Source: Kocuria carniphila (GTDB taxonomy: Bacteria; Actinomycetota; Actinomycetes; Actinomycetales; Micrococcaceae). Taken from it: 64,000 nucleotides of DNA. Location of the stretch: assembly GCF_004136555.1 (NCBI RefSeq), contig NZ_NOIT01000013.1, positions 60,980-124,979 of the forward strand. The letters run 5' to 3'. Shown here one piece after another: positions 21,324-31,181 of this stretch; the first letter of the stretch is position 1, and the number at the start of each line of letters is the position of its first letter. Position numbers and translations under genes: made by a program. The notes under the pieces were generated by a model. The model saw nothing but the letters and a program-made list of their open reading frames with translations. It made no database searches and was not told where the DNA came from.

Positions 21324-21950
21324 ATGAGCCAGTCCTCCAGCTACAACTCCCGGCGACGCAGGGCCTCGGAACGGTACCGAGGTCCTGCGGAGCCACCCGC
21401 GGAAGGCTCAGCTGGCCAGGACGTCGAGCCCGATCAGCGTGAAGTTGCTCGGGCCATCGTGCTGCGCCAGCTCACTGCCTCCGCCAAGTCTCGTAAGCAG
21501 CTCGAAGACAAGCTCGCGGACCGCGATGTTCCCGAAGAAGTCGCCCAGGAAGTTCTGGACCGCTTCGAAGAGGTCAACCTGGTGGACGACCGCTCCTTCG
21601 CCGCGATGTTCGTGCGGTCCCGAGCCGAAACGCGCAAGCTTTCCCGCAACGCGCTGCGCCGCGAACTGCAACAACGGGGCATTACGGGGGAACTTGCGGA
21701 GGAAGCCCTTGAGCAACGCACCGACGAGGACGAGACCGAGGATGCCCACGAGCTCGTACGCAAGAAGATGCCCAAGAGCATCGATTTCTCGGATCGAAAA
21801 GAAGTCGACAAGGTCACCCGGCGTCTCGTCAGCATGCTCGGTCGCAAGGGGTACCCGCCCGGACTCGCGTTCGGGGTGGTGAAAGAGGAGCTATCGGCGT
21901 TCGGCACCGAGAATGACTTCTCGGAACCGGATCCCTGGCCCAGCGTGTAG
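21324..21950 (+). CDS. recX: Regulatory protein RecX
   Basis: RecX binds RecA filaments and limits their activity. The 208-residue protein has a polar N-terminal ~45 residues followed by three RecX helical repeats (AIVLRQLTASAKSRKQLEDK, then VDDRSFAAMFVRSRAETRKL, then VTRRLVSMLGRKGYPPGLAF). It is 16 nt after recA and must be co-transcribed from the SOS promoter. Confidence 0.94.
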   Translation: MSQSSSYNSRRRRASERYRGPAEPPAEGSAGQDVEPDQREVARAIVLRQLTASAKSRKQLEDKLADRDVPEEVAQEVLDRFEEVNLVDDRSFAAMFVRSRAETRKLSRNALRRELQQRGITGELAEEALEQRTDEDETEDAHELVRKKMPKSIDFSDRKEVDKVTRRLVSMLGRKGYPPGLAFGVVKEELSAFGTENDFSEPDPWPSV

Positions 21951-21980
21951 CGCATGACTCGGTTAATTTGACCTGGTCCT

Positions 21981-21986
21981 TAACAT
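21981..21986 (+). promoter_or_regulatory. -10 box of a probable leaderless miaB transcript
   Basis: TAACAT ends 6 nt before the miaB GTG 21993. No Shine-Dalgarno sequence is evident. Confidence 0.45.
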
Positions 21987-21992
21987 AGTGGG

Positions 21993-23513
21993 GTGACTCA
22001 ACTGACCGACACACTGGTGAATGCCGCCCCCGCCGCCTCTGATCTGCCCGCGCCCGCTTATGAGGTGCGCACTCTGGGCTGCCAGATGAACGCCCACGAT
22101 TCGGAGCGCATCACCGGTCTGCTCGAAGAAGCGGGCTACGTGCCCGCCGTGGATCGAGACCCTGATCTCGTGGTGTTCAATACCTGCGCGGTGCGCGAAA
22201 ACGCGGACAACAAGTTGTACGGCCAGCTCGGTCAGTTGGCACCGGCCAAGAAGCGCAATGAGCGCATGCAGATCGCCGTGGGCGGCTGCCTTGCTCAGAA
22301 AGACCGTTCCACCATCGTGGAAAAGGCCCCCTGGGTGGATGTCGTGTTCGGTACCCACAACATTGGTTCCCTTCCAGTGTTGCTGGAGCGCGCCCGTCAT
22401 AATCACCAGGCCGAGGTCGAGATCCTCGAGTCGCTCGAAACTTTCCCCTCGACTCTGCCCACCAAACGCGAGCAGGCGTACGCCGGATGGGTCTCCATTT
22501 CGGTGGGCTGCAACAACACCTGTACGTTCTGCATCGTCCCGCAGCTGCGCGGTAAGGAGAAAGACCGCCGCCCCGGGGACATCCTGGCCGAGGTGCAGGC
22601 GCTCGTGGATTCCGGCGCTGTGGAAGTCACCCTGCTGGGTCAGAACGTCAACTCTTACGGTGTGGAGTTCGGTGACCGCGGTGCGTTCGCCAAGCTCCTG
22701 CGCGCCTGCGGCGAGATCGAAGGGCTGGAGCGTGTCCGCTTCACCAGTCCGCACCCGGCGGCTTTTACAGACGACGTGATCGACGCGATGGCCGAGACCC
22801 CCAACGTGATGCCGCAGTTGCACATGCCGCTGCAGTCGGGCTCTGACCAGATCCTCAAGGACATGCGTCGCTCATACCGCTCCAAGAAGTTTCTGGGGAT
22901 TCTCGAACGGGTCCGTGAACAGATTCCCAACGCGGCGATCACCACCGACATCATCGTGGGATTCCCCGGTGAGACCGAAGAAGACTTCCAGGCCACGATG
23001 GACGTGGTCGAGGCCTCCGAGTTCTCCTCCGCCTTCACGTTCCAGTACTCGATTCGCCCCGGCACCCCTGCTGGCGAGATGGCGAATCAGGTTCCGCACC
23101 ACATCGTCCAAGAGCGTTTCGAACGGCTAACAGCTCTGCAGGACCGAATCAGTGCGCGGTTGAACCAGCAGTTGGTCGGCTCCACCGTGGAGGTCCTGGT
23201 CAGCGCGCACCAGGGCCGTAAATCGGAGAGCACCCACCGCCTGAGTGGTCGGTCGCAGGACCAGCGGCTCGTGCACTTCTCCGTGCCTGAGGGCGCTGAG
23301 TCCCCGCGCCCGGGTGACTTCGTGACAGTTCCGGTCACCGCGGCCGCGGCCTACCACTTGCTGGCCGACCCCAAGGACTCCACCGAATATTCACTGCGCC
23401 GTTCCCGCGGCGGGGACGCGTGGGAAGCTGCCCAGGCGGAATCCTGTGGCACCGACGGTTCTGGTAAGCCCGGCACCGTCGGGCTCGGTATGCCTGCCCT
23501 GCGCACCAATTAG
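21993..23513 (+). CDS. miaB: tRNA-2-methylthio-N6-dimethylallyladenosine synthase
   Basis: MiaB adds a methylthio group to i6A37 of tRNAs. The 506-residue radical-SAM protein has the N-terminal cluster cysteines ([23 protein letters not shown]), the radical-SAM motif CNNTCTFC and a C-terminal TRAM domain ([14 protein letters not shown]...LVHF). The tail of about 55 residues after TRAM is poorly structured. GTG 21993 is used. It directly precedes miaA, the gene for the enzyme that makes its substrate. Confidence 0.96.
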   Translation: MTQLTDTLVNAAPAASDLPAPAYEVRTLGCQMNAHDSERITGLLEEAGYVPAVDRDPDLVVFNTCAVRENADNKLYGQLGQLAPAKKRNERMQIAVGGCLAQKDRSTIVEKAPWVDVVFGTHNIGSLPVLLERARHNHQAEVEILESLETFPSTLPTKREQAYAGWVSISVGCNNTCTFCIVPQLRGKEKDRRPGDILAEVQALVDSGAVEVTLLGQNVNSYGVEFGDRGAFAKLLRACGEIEGLERVRFTSPHPAAFTDDVIDAMAETPNVMPQLHMPLQSGSDQILKDMRRSYRSKKFLGILERVREQIPNAAITTDIIVGFPGETEEDFQATMDVVEASEFSSAFTFQYSIRPGTPAGEMANQVPHHIVQERFERLTALQDRISARLNQQLVGSTVEVLVSAHQGRKSESTHRLSGRSQDQRLVHFSVPEGAESPRPGDFVTVPVTAAAAYHLLADPKDSTEYSLRRSRGGDAWEAAQAESCGTDGSGKPGTVGLGMPALRTN

Positions 23514-24449
23514 GTGGCTGCCATCTCATGGCCGCCCGAAGGCCCACCACTGATCGCCGTGGTTGGTCCCACCGGAAGCGGTAAATCGGATCTCGCGCTG
23601 GCCCTCGCCGAAGCTCTCGATGGCGAGGTCATCAACGGTGATGCCCTCCAGTTCTATCGGGGCATGGACATCGGTACCGCCAAGATGTCAGTCGCCGAGC
23701 AGCGCGGTATCCCGCACCACCTGCTCGACATCATGGATATTTCCGAGGAAGCCTCGGTCGCCCGGTTCCAGACGGACGCTCGGACCGCAATCGACGACGT
23801 CGCCGCGCGCGGCAAAGTGCCGATCCTCGCCGGCGGTTCGGGGCTCTACGTCCGCGCCGCCGTGGACGCCATCGAGTTCCCCGGAACGGACCCCGCAGTT
23901 CGGGCCCGCCTGGAGAACGAATTGGCTGAACAAGGGCGCGGCGCGCTCCTAAGGCGACTGAGCGACGTCGACCCCCAATCCGCAGCGCGCGTCAAAGATG
24001 ACCGGCGGCTGGTACGGGCGCTGGAGGTCTACGAAGTCACCGGGCGACCGTTCACCTCGTTCATGCCGCAGCGCGAGTACGTGCGCCCCACGGTGCAATT
24101 CGGTCTGGACATGGACCGTGAAGTTCTCAACGAACGCCTCGCTCAACGCATCGACGGGATGTTGGACGCGGGATGGCTGGATGAGGTGCGCTCGCTCGAG
24201 AAGCGGGGTCTGCGCGAGAGCCCCACGGCGGGTAAGGCCCTGGGCTATCCCCAACTCCTGGATGTGCTGGCCGGGGAGCGGACCTTGGAAGATGCCCGGG
24301 AGGACACCGTGGTGGCCACCCGTCGCTTCACCAAGAGGCAACGCACGTGGTTCCACGCGGACCCGCGGGTGCACTGGCTCGACGCGGGACATCCCGGCGG
24401 CGTGGACGCACTTGCATGTGATGCCGTGAGGATGATTGAGGCCGCGTAA
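23514..24449 (+). CDS. miaA: tRNA dimethylallyltransferase
   Basis: MiaA transfers a dimethylallyl group to A37. The 311-residue protein has the P-loop [11 protein letters not shown] (about residues 16-26), [17 protein letters not shown], and [16 protein letters not shown] 23514 follows the miaB stop without a gap. The stop TAA forms part of the -10 box of dapF. Confidence 0.95.
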   Translation: MAAISWPPEGPPLIAVVGPTGSGKSDLALALAEALDGEVINGDALQFYRGMDIGTAKMSVAEQRGIPHHLLDIMDISEEASVARFQTDARTAIDDVAARGKVPILAGGSGLYVRAAVDAIEFPGTDPAVRARLENELAEQGRGALLRRLSDVDPQSAARVKDDRRLVRALEVYEVTGRPFTSFMPQREYVRPTVQFGLDMDREVLNERLAQRIDGMLDAGWLDEVRSLEKRGLRESPTAGKALGYPQLLDVLAGERTLEDAREDTVVATRRFTKRQRTWFHADPRVHWLDAGHPGGVDALACDAVRMIEAA

Positions 24450-24452
24450 ACT
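24447..24452 (+). promoter_or_regulatory. -10 box of a probable leaderless dapF transcript
   Basis: TAAACT includes the miaA stop codon and ends 7 nt before GTG 24460. Confidence 0.45.
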
Positions 24453-24459
24453 GGCGGCC

Positions 24460-25404
24460 GTGACTGAAACTGTGGATCGGGGAGTGAAGACCGTGGACTG
24501 GCGTGAATTGGTGAACCATGAAGTGGTAAAGGCCCACGGAACCGGCAACGACTTTGTGGTGTTCACGGATGAACACGGTGAGATCCCGCTGTCCGCGGAC
24601 ACCGTGGTGGCCGTGTGCGATCGTCATATGGGTCTTGGCGCGGACGGCGTGATTCGCGTGGTTCGTGCGAGTGAGCTGCCCGAGGGCCGGAAACTCACGG
24701 AGCAGGATCCCTCGGTCGAGTGGTTCATGGATTACCGCAACGCTGATGGTTCCATCGCGCAAATGTGCGGCAACGGTGTGCGCGTTTTCGTGGACCACAT
24801 GGTTCGGGAAGGTCTCGTGGAGCTTCCCCAGGGATCGCAGCTGCGCATCGGCACCCGCGCGGGTGTGCGATCCGTGGCCCGCACCGAAGGCGGTTACGCC
24901 GTGGACATGGGGCCGTGGAGCTTCATCGCCGGTGAGGACGCCCGTGAAAAGGGCTCGGATGCCGTGGTCACGACCGACGGTTTGAGCGTCCCCCGCCCGG
25001 GGTTATCCATCAGCATGGGCAACCCGCACACCGTGGTGGCCCTGTCCGAGGAAGACAAGCTGGATCAGTTGGACCTTCGCCGAGCGCCATCGGTCTCGCC
25101 GGAACCCGAGGACGGCACGAACGTCGAGTTCGTGGTGCCCGTTGATCACGACGACACCGAGGTCGGCCGCATTCACATGCGCGTGTTCGAGCGCGGTGTG
25201 GGGGAGACCTATTCGTGCGGCACCGGCGCGTGCGCGGCCGCGGCGGCAACCCGCTTCTGGGGCGGCGCGGATGCACCGGACCGCTGGTTGGTGGAAGTCC
25301 CGGGCGGAGTGCTGTCCGTGACCTTCGTGCCCGCAACCGACGGCACCGAGCACGTGGTGCTGGCTGGACCGACTCGCGTGGTGGCCCGAGCCGTCCTTGC
25401 ATAA
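24460..25404 (+). CDS. dapF: Diaminopimelate epimerase
   Basis: DapF converts LL- to meso-diaminopimelate for peptidoglycan and lysine. The core is KAHGTGNDFVVF, the catalytic cysteines lie in MCGNGVRVF and YSCGTGACAAAAA, and MGNPHTVV is present. The product is 314 residues from GTG 24460; a TTG at 24436 and a GTG at 24484 are alternative in-frame starts. I prefer 24460 for its spacing from the -10 box. It is convergent with the methyltransferase downstream. Confidence 0.93.
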   Translation: MTETVDRGVKTVDWRELVNHEVVKAHGTGNDFVVFTDEHGEIPLSADTVVAVCDRHMGLGADGVIRVVRASELPEGRKLTEQDPSVEWFMDYRNADGSIAQMCGNGVRVFVDHMVREGLVELPQGSQLRIGTRAGVRSVARTEGGYAVDMGPWSFIAGEDAREKGSDAVVTTDGLSVPRPGLSISMGNPHTVVALSEEDKLDQLDLRRAPSVSPEPEDGTNVEFVVPVDHDDTEVGRIHMRVFERGVGETYSCGTGACAAAAATRFWGGADAPDRWLVEVPGGVLSVTFVPATDGTEHVVLAGPTRVVARAVLA

Positions 25405-25500
25405 CGGGCTCCACCATCCGGAGGCCCCGGGATGTCGGACTGGGCCCGGCTCACCGCGTCGGTCCTAGGTCGCAAAGATCTGTGCCGGCTCTCGAGGCCG

Positions 25501-25517
25501 GTCCCGAGCTGCGGGAC
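25501..25517. terminator. Hairpin between convergent dapF and methyltransferase genes
   Basis: GTCCCG-AGCTG-CGGGAC forms a 6-bp stem in the 133-bp spacer. There is no T-run, so its role as a terminator is uncertain. Confidence 0.3.
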
Positions 25518-25537
25518 TATGGCCGGGAATGCCCGCG

Positions 25538-26161
25538 CTATCGCGCGCGTTCTACCGTGAGGATCCGGAAGCCCTTGTCCGTGGCAGCGCGTTCGATCGT
25601 GAACTCCTCGGCGTCCAGGACCGTGCCGAGCCAGCGCTGCAGTGAATCTCCGCCCAGGTTCTTCTGAACCACCAACCAGGCGGTGCCGCCCGGTGCCAGT
25701 CGGGGCAGCCACGTCAGCAGAATCTCGTGCAGTGCTTCCTTGCCCACGCGAATGGGCGGGTTGGACCACACGGTGTCGAACTGGCGATCCTGGGGAACGT
25801 CCTCGGGGCGGAAGGTCTCCACGTGGGACAGTCCGTGAGCCTCGGCGTTTCGGCGGGTGAGGTCAAGACTGCGGTCATTGACATCGACCGCCGTTACCGT
25901 GGCCTCCGGATCGGCCAATCCCATGGCCAGGGTCAACGGACCCCAGCCACAACCAATATCCAAGAAATGACGGCCGGTCGGATCGGGAACGTTGCGCAAG
26001 AGTGCGGCGGTTCCCTTGTCCAGATCACCGGGGGAGAACACTCCGGCGGCGGTCTGAACTCGCACTTCGCGACCACGCAGGTCCACTGAAATCTGCCGGG
26101 GCTTCTCCGGCAGGGACGGATCGGTCACAAAGTAATGCGCACTGTGCGGTTCTGGGGCCAT
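25538..26161 (-). CDS. Class I SAM-dependent methyltransferase (RsmC-like)
   Basis: The 207-residue protein resembles the catalytic half of rRNA guanine-N2 methyltransferases: SAM motif FLDIGCGWGPLTLAMG, the acidic VTAVDVNDRS and the active-site NPP of VWSNPPIRVGKEA. The substrate (16S rRNA G1207 or another RNA) is not provable. The gene is divergent from hflX across 86 bp. Confidence 0.88.
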   Translation of the reverse strand: MAPEPHSAHYFVTDPSLPEKPRQISVDLRGREVRVQTAAGVFSPGDLDKGTAALLRNVPDPTGRHFLDIGCGWGPLTLAMGLADPEATVTAVDVNDRSLDLTRRNAEAHGLSHVETFRPEDVPQDRQFDTVWSNPPIRVGKEALHEILLTWLPRLAPGGTAWLVVQKNLGGDSLQRWLGTVLDAEEFTIERAATDKGFRILTVERAR

Positions 26162-26206
26162 GGCTCCACATGCTATCGCTCAGCGCTCCGTGTCGGGGTG
26201 CAGCGA

Positions 26207-26212
26207 TAGACT
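26207..26212 (+). promoter_or_regulatory. Candidate -10 box for hflX
   Basis: TAGACT lies 35 nt before the hflX ATG. An RBS AAGGAAT is also present, so this transcript would have a short leader. Confidence 0.45.
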
Positions 26213-26247
26213 GAACGAATTACCAGCAGCTTGCAGATCAAGGAATT

Positions 26248-27897
26248 ATGACTGAATCTCACCGCCCCGAAGACTCCCAGCACCGCGCGTCGGTGACACC
26301 GGGGGAACCCTCGGGCGCCGATCTCGAAGACGTCGTCGCCAGGGTTCTGGCTCGCGCCCACGCGCAGAAGGAACCCACCATTTTCCGCGACGGCGCTCAG
26401 GATGCCACCGAACAGCGCCGCGACCCCCTGGGCCGCGCGCGCGAACTTCTCGACGAGGATCCGCAGTTCTCCGACGCCGACGGCGAGCAACAAGACCTTG
26501 CCGAACGTCATGCACTGCGCCGTGTCGCCGGTCTCTCCACCGAACTCGAAGACGTCACCGAGGTCGAATACCGTCAGCTCCGCCTGGAACGCGTGGTGCT
26601 CGCCGGCCTGTGGTCCGCCGGAACCCTGGCTGACGCGGAGAATTCACTCCGGGAACTCGCCGCGCTCGCAGAGACCGCCGGTTCCGAGGTCATGGACGGA
26701 ATGCTCCAGCGCCGTGTGAACCCGGATCCTGGAACCTACCTGGGCTCGGGCAAGGCCATGGAACTCCGGGACGTGGTCGCGGCAACCGGGGCGGACACCG
26801 TGGTCGTCGATGCCGAACTCGCGCCGTCCCAGCGTCGTGCCCTGGAAGACGTGGTCAAGGTCAAGGTCATCGACCGCACCGGTCTGATCCTGGATATCTT
26901 CGCCCAACACGCCAAGTCCAAAGAGGGCAAGGCGCAGGTCGAACTGGCACAGCTGGAATACATGCTCCCTCGCCTCCGTGGTTGGGGTGAGTCGCTGTCC
27001 CGCCAGGCCGGTGGCCGTGCCGCTGCCGGTGAAGGCATTGGCTCGCGTGGCCCCGGTGAAACCAAGATCGAACTCGACCGACGCAGGATCCGCCAGCGCA
27101 TGGCTAAACTGCGCCGCGAGATCGAAGCAATGAAGCCCGCCCGCGAAACCAAGCGGCTCAACCGCAAGCGGTTCTCGGTGCCGTCGGTGGCCATTGCCGG
27201 ATACACCAACGCCGGTAAGTCCTCACTGCTCAACCGGCTCACCGACGCGGGCGTGCTCGTGGAGAACGCGCTGTTCGCCACGTTGGACCCCACAGTGCGC
27301 AAGGCGGAAACCCCGGACGGGATCGGCTACACGCTCTCGGACACCGTGGGTTTCGTGCGTTCGCTGCCCACCCAGCTCGTCGAGGCCTTCCGCTCGACGC
27401 TCGAAGAAGTTGCCGATGCCGATGTCATCGTGCACGTGGTCGATGCCTCGCACCCGGATCCCGAGGGCCAGCTCAAGGCCGTCCGCGATGTCCTCACGGA
27501 CGTGGGCGCAACCGACATTCCGGAGATCGTGGCGCTCAACAAGTCGGACGTCGCGGATCCCGTGGTGCTCGGCCGCCTACTCAACCACGAGAGCCCTTCG
27601 GTTGCCGTCTCGGCTCGCACGGGTGAGGGCATCGAAGAACTCAAGCAGCTGATCTCTCGGGCGATCCCGCGCCCGGATCACGAGCTGGACCTGCTGATTC
27701 CCTATGTCCACGGTGAAGTCGTCTCGCGATTGCATGCCCAGGACGCCGAGATTCTGAGCACGGAGCACACCGAGGACGGCACGCGCTTGCGCGTGCGCGT
27801 CCGGGGAAGCCTCGTGGCGGAACTCGAGGAGTACCGGCTTGGAGCGGCGTCGGCGGAAGATGCGCAGCCGGACGAAAACGGCGCGGACACCGCATAG
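26248..27897 (+). CDS. hflX: Ribosome-associated GTPase HflX
   Basis: HflX splits or rescues stalled ribosomes. The 549-residue protein has an extended acidic N-terminus of ~90 residues, the HflX domain (DAELAPSQRRALEDVVKVKV, GRGAGEG-type SRGPGETKIELDRRRI), and a G-domain with GYTNAGKSSLLN, DTVGFVRSLP and NKSD. It is separated from the helicase gene by only 2 nt. The N-terminus is longer than in E. coli HflX, common in Actinobacteria. Confidence 0.95.
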   Translation: MTESHRPEDSQHRASVTPGEPSGADLEDVVARVLARAHAQKEPTIFRDGAQDATEQRRDPLGRARELLDEDPQFSDADGEQQDLAERHALRRVAGLSTELEDVTEVEYRQLRLERVVLAGLWSAGTLADAENSLRELAALAETAGSEVMDGMLQRRVNPDPGTYLGSGKAMELRDVVAATGADTVVVDAELAPSQRRALEDVVKVKVIDRTGLILDIFAQHAKSKEGKAQVELAQLEYMLPRLRGWGESLSRQAGGRAAAGEGIGSRGPGETKIELDRRRIRQRMAKLRREIEAMKPARETKRLNRKRFSVPSVAIAGYTNAGKSSLLNRLTDAGVLVENALFATLDPTVRKAETPDGIGYTLSDTVGFVRSLPTQLVEAFRSTLEEVADADVIVHVVDASHPDPEGQLKAVRDVLTDVGATDIPEIVALNKSDVADPVVLGRLLNHESPSVAVSARTGEGIEELKQLISRAIPRPDHELDLLIPYVHGEVVSRLHAQDAEILSTEHTEDGTRLRVRVRGSLVAELEEYRLGAASAEDAQPDENGADTA

Positions 27898-27899
27898 GT

Positions 27900-29960
27900 A
27901 TGGCAGACCCGTTCATTGACGAGACCGGGCGCGACATTTCGGACCTTCGGCCCGAAACCCTGCCCGGAGCCAAGGATTCGCTCGAGCTCCTCGACGCCGC
28001 CGTGACCGCCATGGGCGGGCAGAGGCGCGACGGGCAGCGGTTCATGGCGGCCAAGGTAGCCGAGGCCCTGGACACCCGCAAACACCTCTTGGTTCAGGCG
28101 GGTACGGGCACGGGTAAATCCCTGGCCTACCTGGTTCCGGTGTTCGAGCACGCCCAAACCGCAGATAAACCCGTGATCATTTCGACCGCGACTTTGGCGT
28201 TGCAGTCGCAGGTGACCGGTCGCGACGTGCCGCGGGTATTGGATGCGGTCGAGGAGCACCTGGAGCACCGGCCCAACGTGGCCCTGCTCAAGGGCCGCTC
28301 CAATTACGCGTGCCTGCACAAGATCGGCGGTGGGTACCCCACCGATGACGACGCCGCTCTGTTCAATCTCGCTGAACCGGCCGGTTCCGCTCGTGGCGGG
28401 GAGACGGCCGTGGGTAAGTTGGGCCAGCAGGTCAAGCGGTTGCGCGAATGGGTCGAGTCCACAGAGACCGGGGACCGGGACGACGTGCAGCCCGGCGTTT
28501 CCGATGCAGCCTGGCGTCAGGTCTCCGTGACCGCTCGTGAGTGCATCGGGCGCAAATGCCCGCTGATCGAGGAATGCTTTGCCGAGAAAGCACGGTTGGC
28601 CGCGGGCGAAGCGGACGTGGTGATCACCAACCACGCGCTGCTGGCCATCAACGCCTTCGAGGGGTTGGCCGTGCTGCCCGAACACGACGTGGTGGTCGTG
28701 GACGAGGCTCACGAACTGCAGGACCGGGTCACGGGGGCCGTCACCGGTGCGTTGTCCGGTGCCGCGGTACGCGCGGCGGCGAGCGGCGTGCGTAAACACA
28801 CCGCGGCCCCGCACGAGGACCTGGACAAGGCTGCGGATGCCTTCGACCGAGCTTTCAACGGCGATCCGAACGGACTGCTGCCGCGAGGATTCACCGAAGA
28901 GCAGGTCTACGCCGTGCGGGGAGTGCAGGACGCCGCACGTGCCGGATTGAGCGCGACCAAGGGTGACTCCAACGCGGAGGACGCGGGCCGTCATGCGGCG
29001 CGGTCACGGTTGTCCGAGATTCTCGACACCGCTGATCGCCTGCTCACGGCCAACACGGATCACGATGTCCTGTGGATCTCCCGTGTGGGGCGTTGGGGGC
29101 AGTCCTCCGGCTACGTGTCACCGGATGCCGGTGAACCGGCAACCCTCAATATCGCTCCGCTCAGCGTGGCGGGCGCGCTGCGAGAAGGACTCTTCGACGG
29201 CCGCACGGTGGTGCTGACTTCTGCCACGTTGGCCGTGGGGTCATCGTTCTCGTCCGTGGCCGGTGCCCTCGGTCTGCAGGGTGCGGGCGCTCCGCCGTGG
29301 CGCGGCGTGGACGTGGGAAGCCCGTTCAACTACCCCAAGCAGGGAATCCTGTACGTGGCCAGGCACCTACCCAAGCCGGGCCGGGGCGTGTCCTCGGAGC
29401 AGTTGGCTGAATTGGCCGAACTGCTCAAGGCCTCCAACGGTGGTGCCCTGGGGCTGTTCTCGTCCCGCCGCGCAGCGGAAGAGGCAACCGAGAAACTGCG
29501 CGAACTGATCGACACTGAGATCCTCTGCCAGGGGGAGGCGTCCCTGCCGTCGCTGGTGAAGGACTTCACGGACGACCCCACCGCCAGTCTTTTCGGGACC
29601 ATGAGCCTGTGGCAGGGCGTGGACGTGCCCGGGAATTCGTGTCGCTTGGTGGTCATCGACCGCATTCCGTTCCCGCGGCCTGATGATCCACTGGGGACCG
29701 CCCGGACCAGGGCCATCGAACGTGCCGGTGGTAACGGCTTCATGGCCGTGTCCGCGACTCACGCCGCGGTGAAGCTTGCCCAGGGTGCGGGACGCCTGAT
29801 CCGTTCCAGCAACGACCGCGGTGTGGTTGCCGTGCTCGATTCGCGATTGGCGACGGCGCGATACGGAACCTTCCTGACCAAGTCACTGCCGCCGTTGTGG
29901 CCCACCGCGGACAAGTCCAAGGTGCTGGGCGCACTGAAACGGCTCAGCAGCTCGCAGTAG
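27900..29960 (+). CDS. dinG: DinG/XPD-family ATP-dependent DNA helicase
   Basis: This 686-residue superfamily-2 helicase has Walker A AGTGTGKSLAYLVP, DEAH box VVVDEAHEL, and the four iron-sulphur cysteines (YACLHK and ECIGRKCPLIEEC). C-terminal motifs QGVDVPGNSCRLVVI and AQGAGRLIRS complete the motor. It probably unwinds replication-blocking structures. It lies 2 nt after hflX and is convergent with lexA; no LexA box is visible in front of it, so SOS control is not shown here. Confidence 0.92.
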   Translation: MADPFIDETGRDISDLRPETLPGAKDSLELLDAAVTAMGGQRRDGQRFMAAKVAEALDTRKHLLVQAGTGTGKSLAYLVPVFEHAQTADKPVIISTATLALQSQVTGRDVPRVLDAVEEHLEHRPNVALLKGRSNYACLHKIGGGYPTDDDAALFNLAEPAGSARGGETAVGKLGQQVKRLREWVESTETGDRDDVQPGVSDAAWRQVSVTARECIGRKCPLIEECFAEKARLAAGEADVVITNHALLAINAFEGLAVLPEHDVVVVDEAHELQDRVTGAVTGALSGAAVRAAASGVRKHTAAPHEDLDKAADAFDRAFNGDPNGLLPRGFTEEQVYAVRGVQDAARAGLSATKGDSNAEDAGRHAARSRLSEILDTADRLLTANTDHDVLWISRVGRWGQSSGYVSPDAGEPATLNIAPLSVAGALREGLFDGRTVVLTSATLAVGSSFSSVAGALGLQGAGAPPWRGVDVGSPFNYPKQGILYVARHLPKPGRGVSSEQLAELAELLKASNGGALGLFSSRRAAEEATEKLRELIDTEILCQGEASLPSLVKDFTDDPTASLFGTMSLWQGVDVPGNSCRLVVIDRIPFPRPDDPLGTARTRAIERAGGNGFMAVSATHAAVKLAQGAGRLIRSSNDRGVVAVLDSRLATARYGTFLTKSLPPLWPTADKSKVLGALKRLSSSQ

Positions 29961-30056
29961 TTCCGCAGCAGCATGGGGAGATGACGTTCAGACACGGGCG
30001 GAACGTGATCCTGCAGTCGCTGGGAGCCGTTTCCTTTTGGTGAACCCCCGAACGGA

Positions 30057-30098
30057 AACCGGCCCGGTAGGTGAATTCACCTACGGGCCGGTTCTTTC
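30057..30098. terminator. Bidirectional terminator between dinG and lexA
   Basis: An 18-bp inverted repeat with a one-base bulge (30057-30075 with 30076-30093) runs AACCGGCCC...GGGCCGGTT and is flanked by CTTTC on one side and GAAA on the other. It lies between convergent genes. Confidence 0.85.
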
Positions 30099-30124
30099 AT
30101 GGTGAGTGGCTAATGGAGGATCCG

Positions 30125-30874
30125 TCAGAGGGACCGGAAAACCGATACAACCTTGCCCATCACCGTGGCGTGATCGCCCAGGATGGGCTCGTACTGGGTG
30201 TTCTGCGGCAGTAGCCAGGTGTGACCGTCACGCTGGCGGAAGGTCTTGACCGTAGCCTCGTCATCGAGCAGGGCCGCCACGATGTCACCGTTGAGCGCGG
30301 TGTTCTGCTGGCGCACCACGACCCAGTCACCGTCACAGATAGCGGCGTCGATCATCGAATCACCGGACACCTTGAGCATGAACAGGTCACCGTGACCGAC
30401 GAACTCGCGCGGAAGTGAGAACACGTCTTCGACCGACTGCTCTGCCGTAATGGGGCCACCGGCCGCGATTCGTCCGACCAGGGGCACCGAAGCCATGGAG
30501 TCATCCGGGCTGGTGGTGGGCAACTGCGTGACGTTGTGCAGTGTGCCGTCCGAAGCCTTCGGAGACTGCTCGGCCGGTTCTGGCTCGCCCAGTTCCCGAG
30601 CCAGTTCGGCCTCCGAGAGCGGGCGCAGAACTTCCATGGCCCGAGGGCGCCGAGGGTCTCGGCGGATATAGCCAAGCTTCTCGAGCTGGCCCAATTGGTG
30701 GGTCACGCTCGATAGCGAGGCGAGGCCCACAATATCGCCGATTTCACGCATCGACGGGGGATAACCGCGCTCACCGATGGCTTGCTGCACCGCCCCCAGG
30801 ATGGTTCGCTGACGCGCGGTCAATGGCCGCTGGGGTCGCGGGGACTCCGAACCGGAGGGGGAAGGTGTGCTCAC
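30125..30874 (-). CDS. lexA: SOS repressor LexA
   Basis: LexA represses SOS genes and cleaves itself when RecA filaments form. The 249-residue protein has an N-terminal winged HTH ([31 protein letters not shown]), the Ala138-Gly139 cleavage site in RIAAGGP, and the catalytic Ser173 (GDSMID) and Lys210. I choose GTG 30874, with AAAGGA 9 nt upstream, over GTG 30892, which has no clear RBS. It is divergent from a LysM protein, and two LexA boxes lie in the shared 307-bp spacer. Confidence 0.96.
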   Translation of the reverse strand: MSTPSPSGSESPRPQRPLTARQRTILGAVQQAIGERGYPPSMREIGDIVGLASLSSVTHQLGQLEKLGYIRRDPRRPRAMEVLRPLSEAELARELGEPEPAEQSPKASDGTLHNVTQLPTTSPDDSMASVPLVGRIAAGGPITAEQSVEDVFSLPREFVGHGDLFMLKVSGDSMIDAAICDGDWVVVRQQNTALNGDIVAALLDDEATVKTFRQRDGHTWLLPQNTQYEPILGDHATVMGKVVSVFRSL

Positions 30875-31026
30875 GAGTTGGGGTCCTTTCACCGTTTTCC
30901 GACCGCGGGGTCAACCGCGACGTACTCCGTACCCGTCGAGTTCAATCCTGCCGCTTATGCGTGTCAGTGACGTTCGGTCAACTAGTACGGACGTTGCTTC
31001 AAGACTAGTGCGCCAAGAGTGAGGAC

Positions 31027-31042
31027 TCAAACACATGTTCGA
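31027..31042. promoter_or_regulatory. LexA box 1 in the lexA/LysM divergent spacer
   Basis: TCAAAC-ACAT-GTTCGA matches TCGAAC-N4-GTTCGA with one mismatch. Confidence 0.75.
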
Positions 31043-31050
31043 TTTTTCTC

Positions 31051-31080
31051 TCGACAAGGTTCGTACACCCGTGCTAGAAC
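31051..31080 (+). promoter_or_regulatory. Candidate promoter of the LysM gene
   Basis: TCGACA (31051-31056) and TAGAAC (31075-31080) are separated by 18 bp. The pair lies between the two LexA boxes, with the second box just downstream of the expected transcription start. Confidence 0.45.
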
Positions 31081-31093
31081 TTAACGCAGATAT

Positions 31094-31109
31094 TCGAAAA
31101 CGTGTTCTA
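31094..31109. promoter_or_regulatory. LexA box 2 in the lexA/LysM divergent spacer
   Basis: TCGAAA-ACGT-GTTCTA matches the actinobacterial SOS box with two mismatches. It lies 73 nt before the LysM start. Confidence 0.65.
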
Positions 31110-31181
31110 ACGCCGGGGAAAGGGTTCGAACACCCTGCCGCTTCATCCCGCGGTCACCGGAAAGTTCACCAGGAGGTTGCC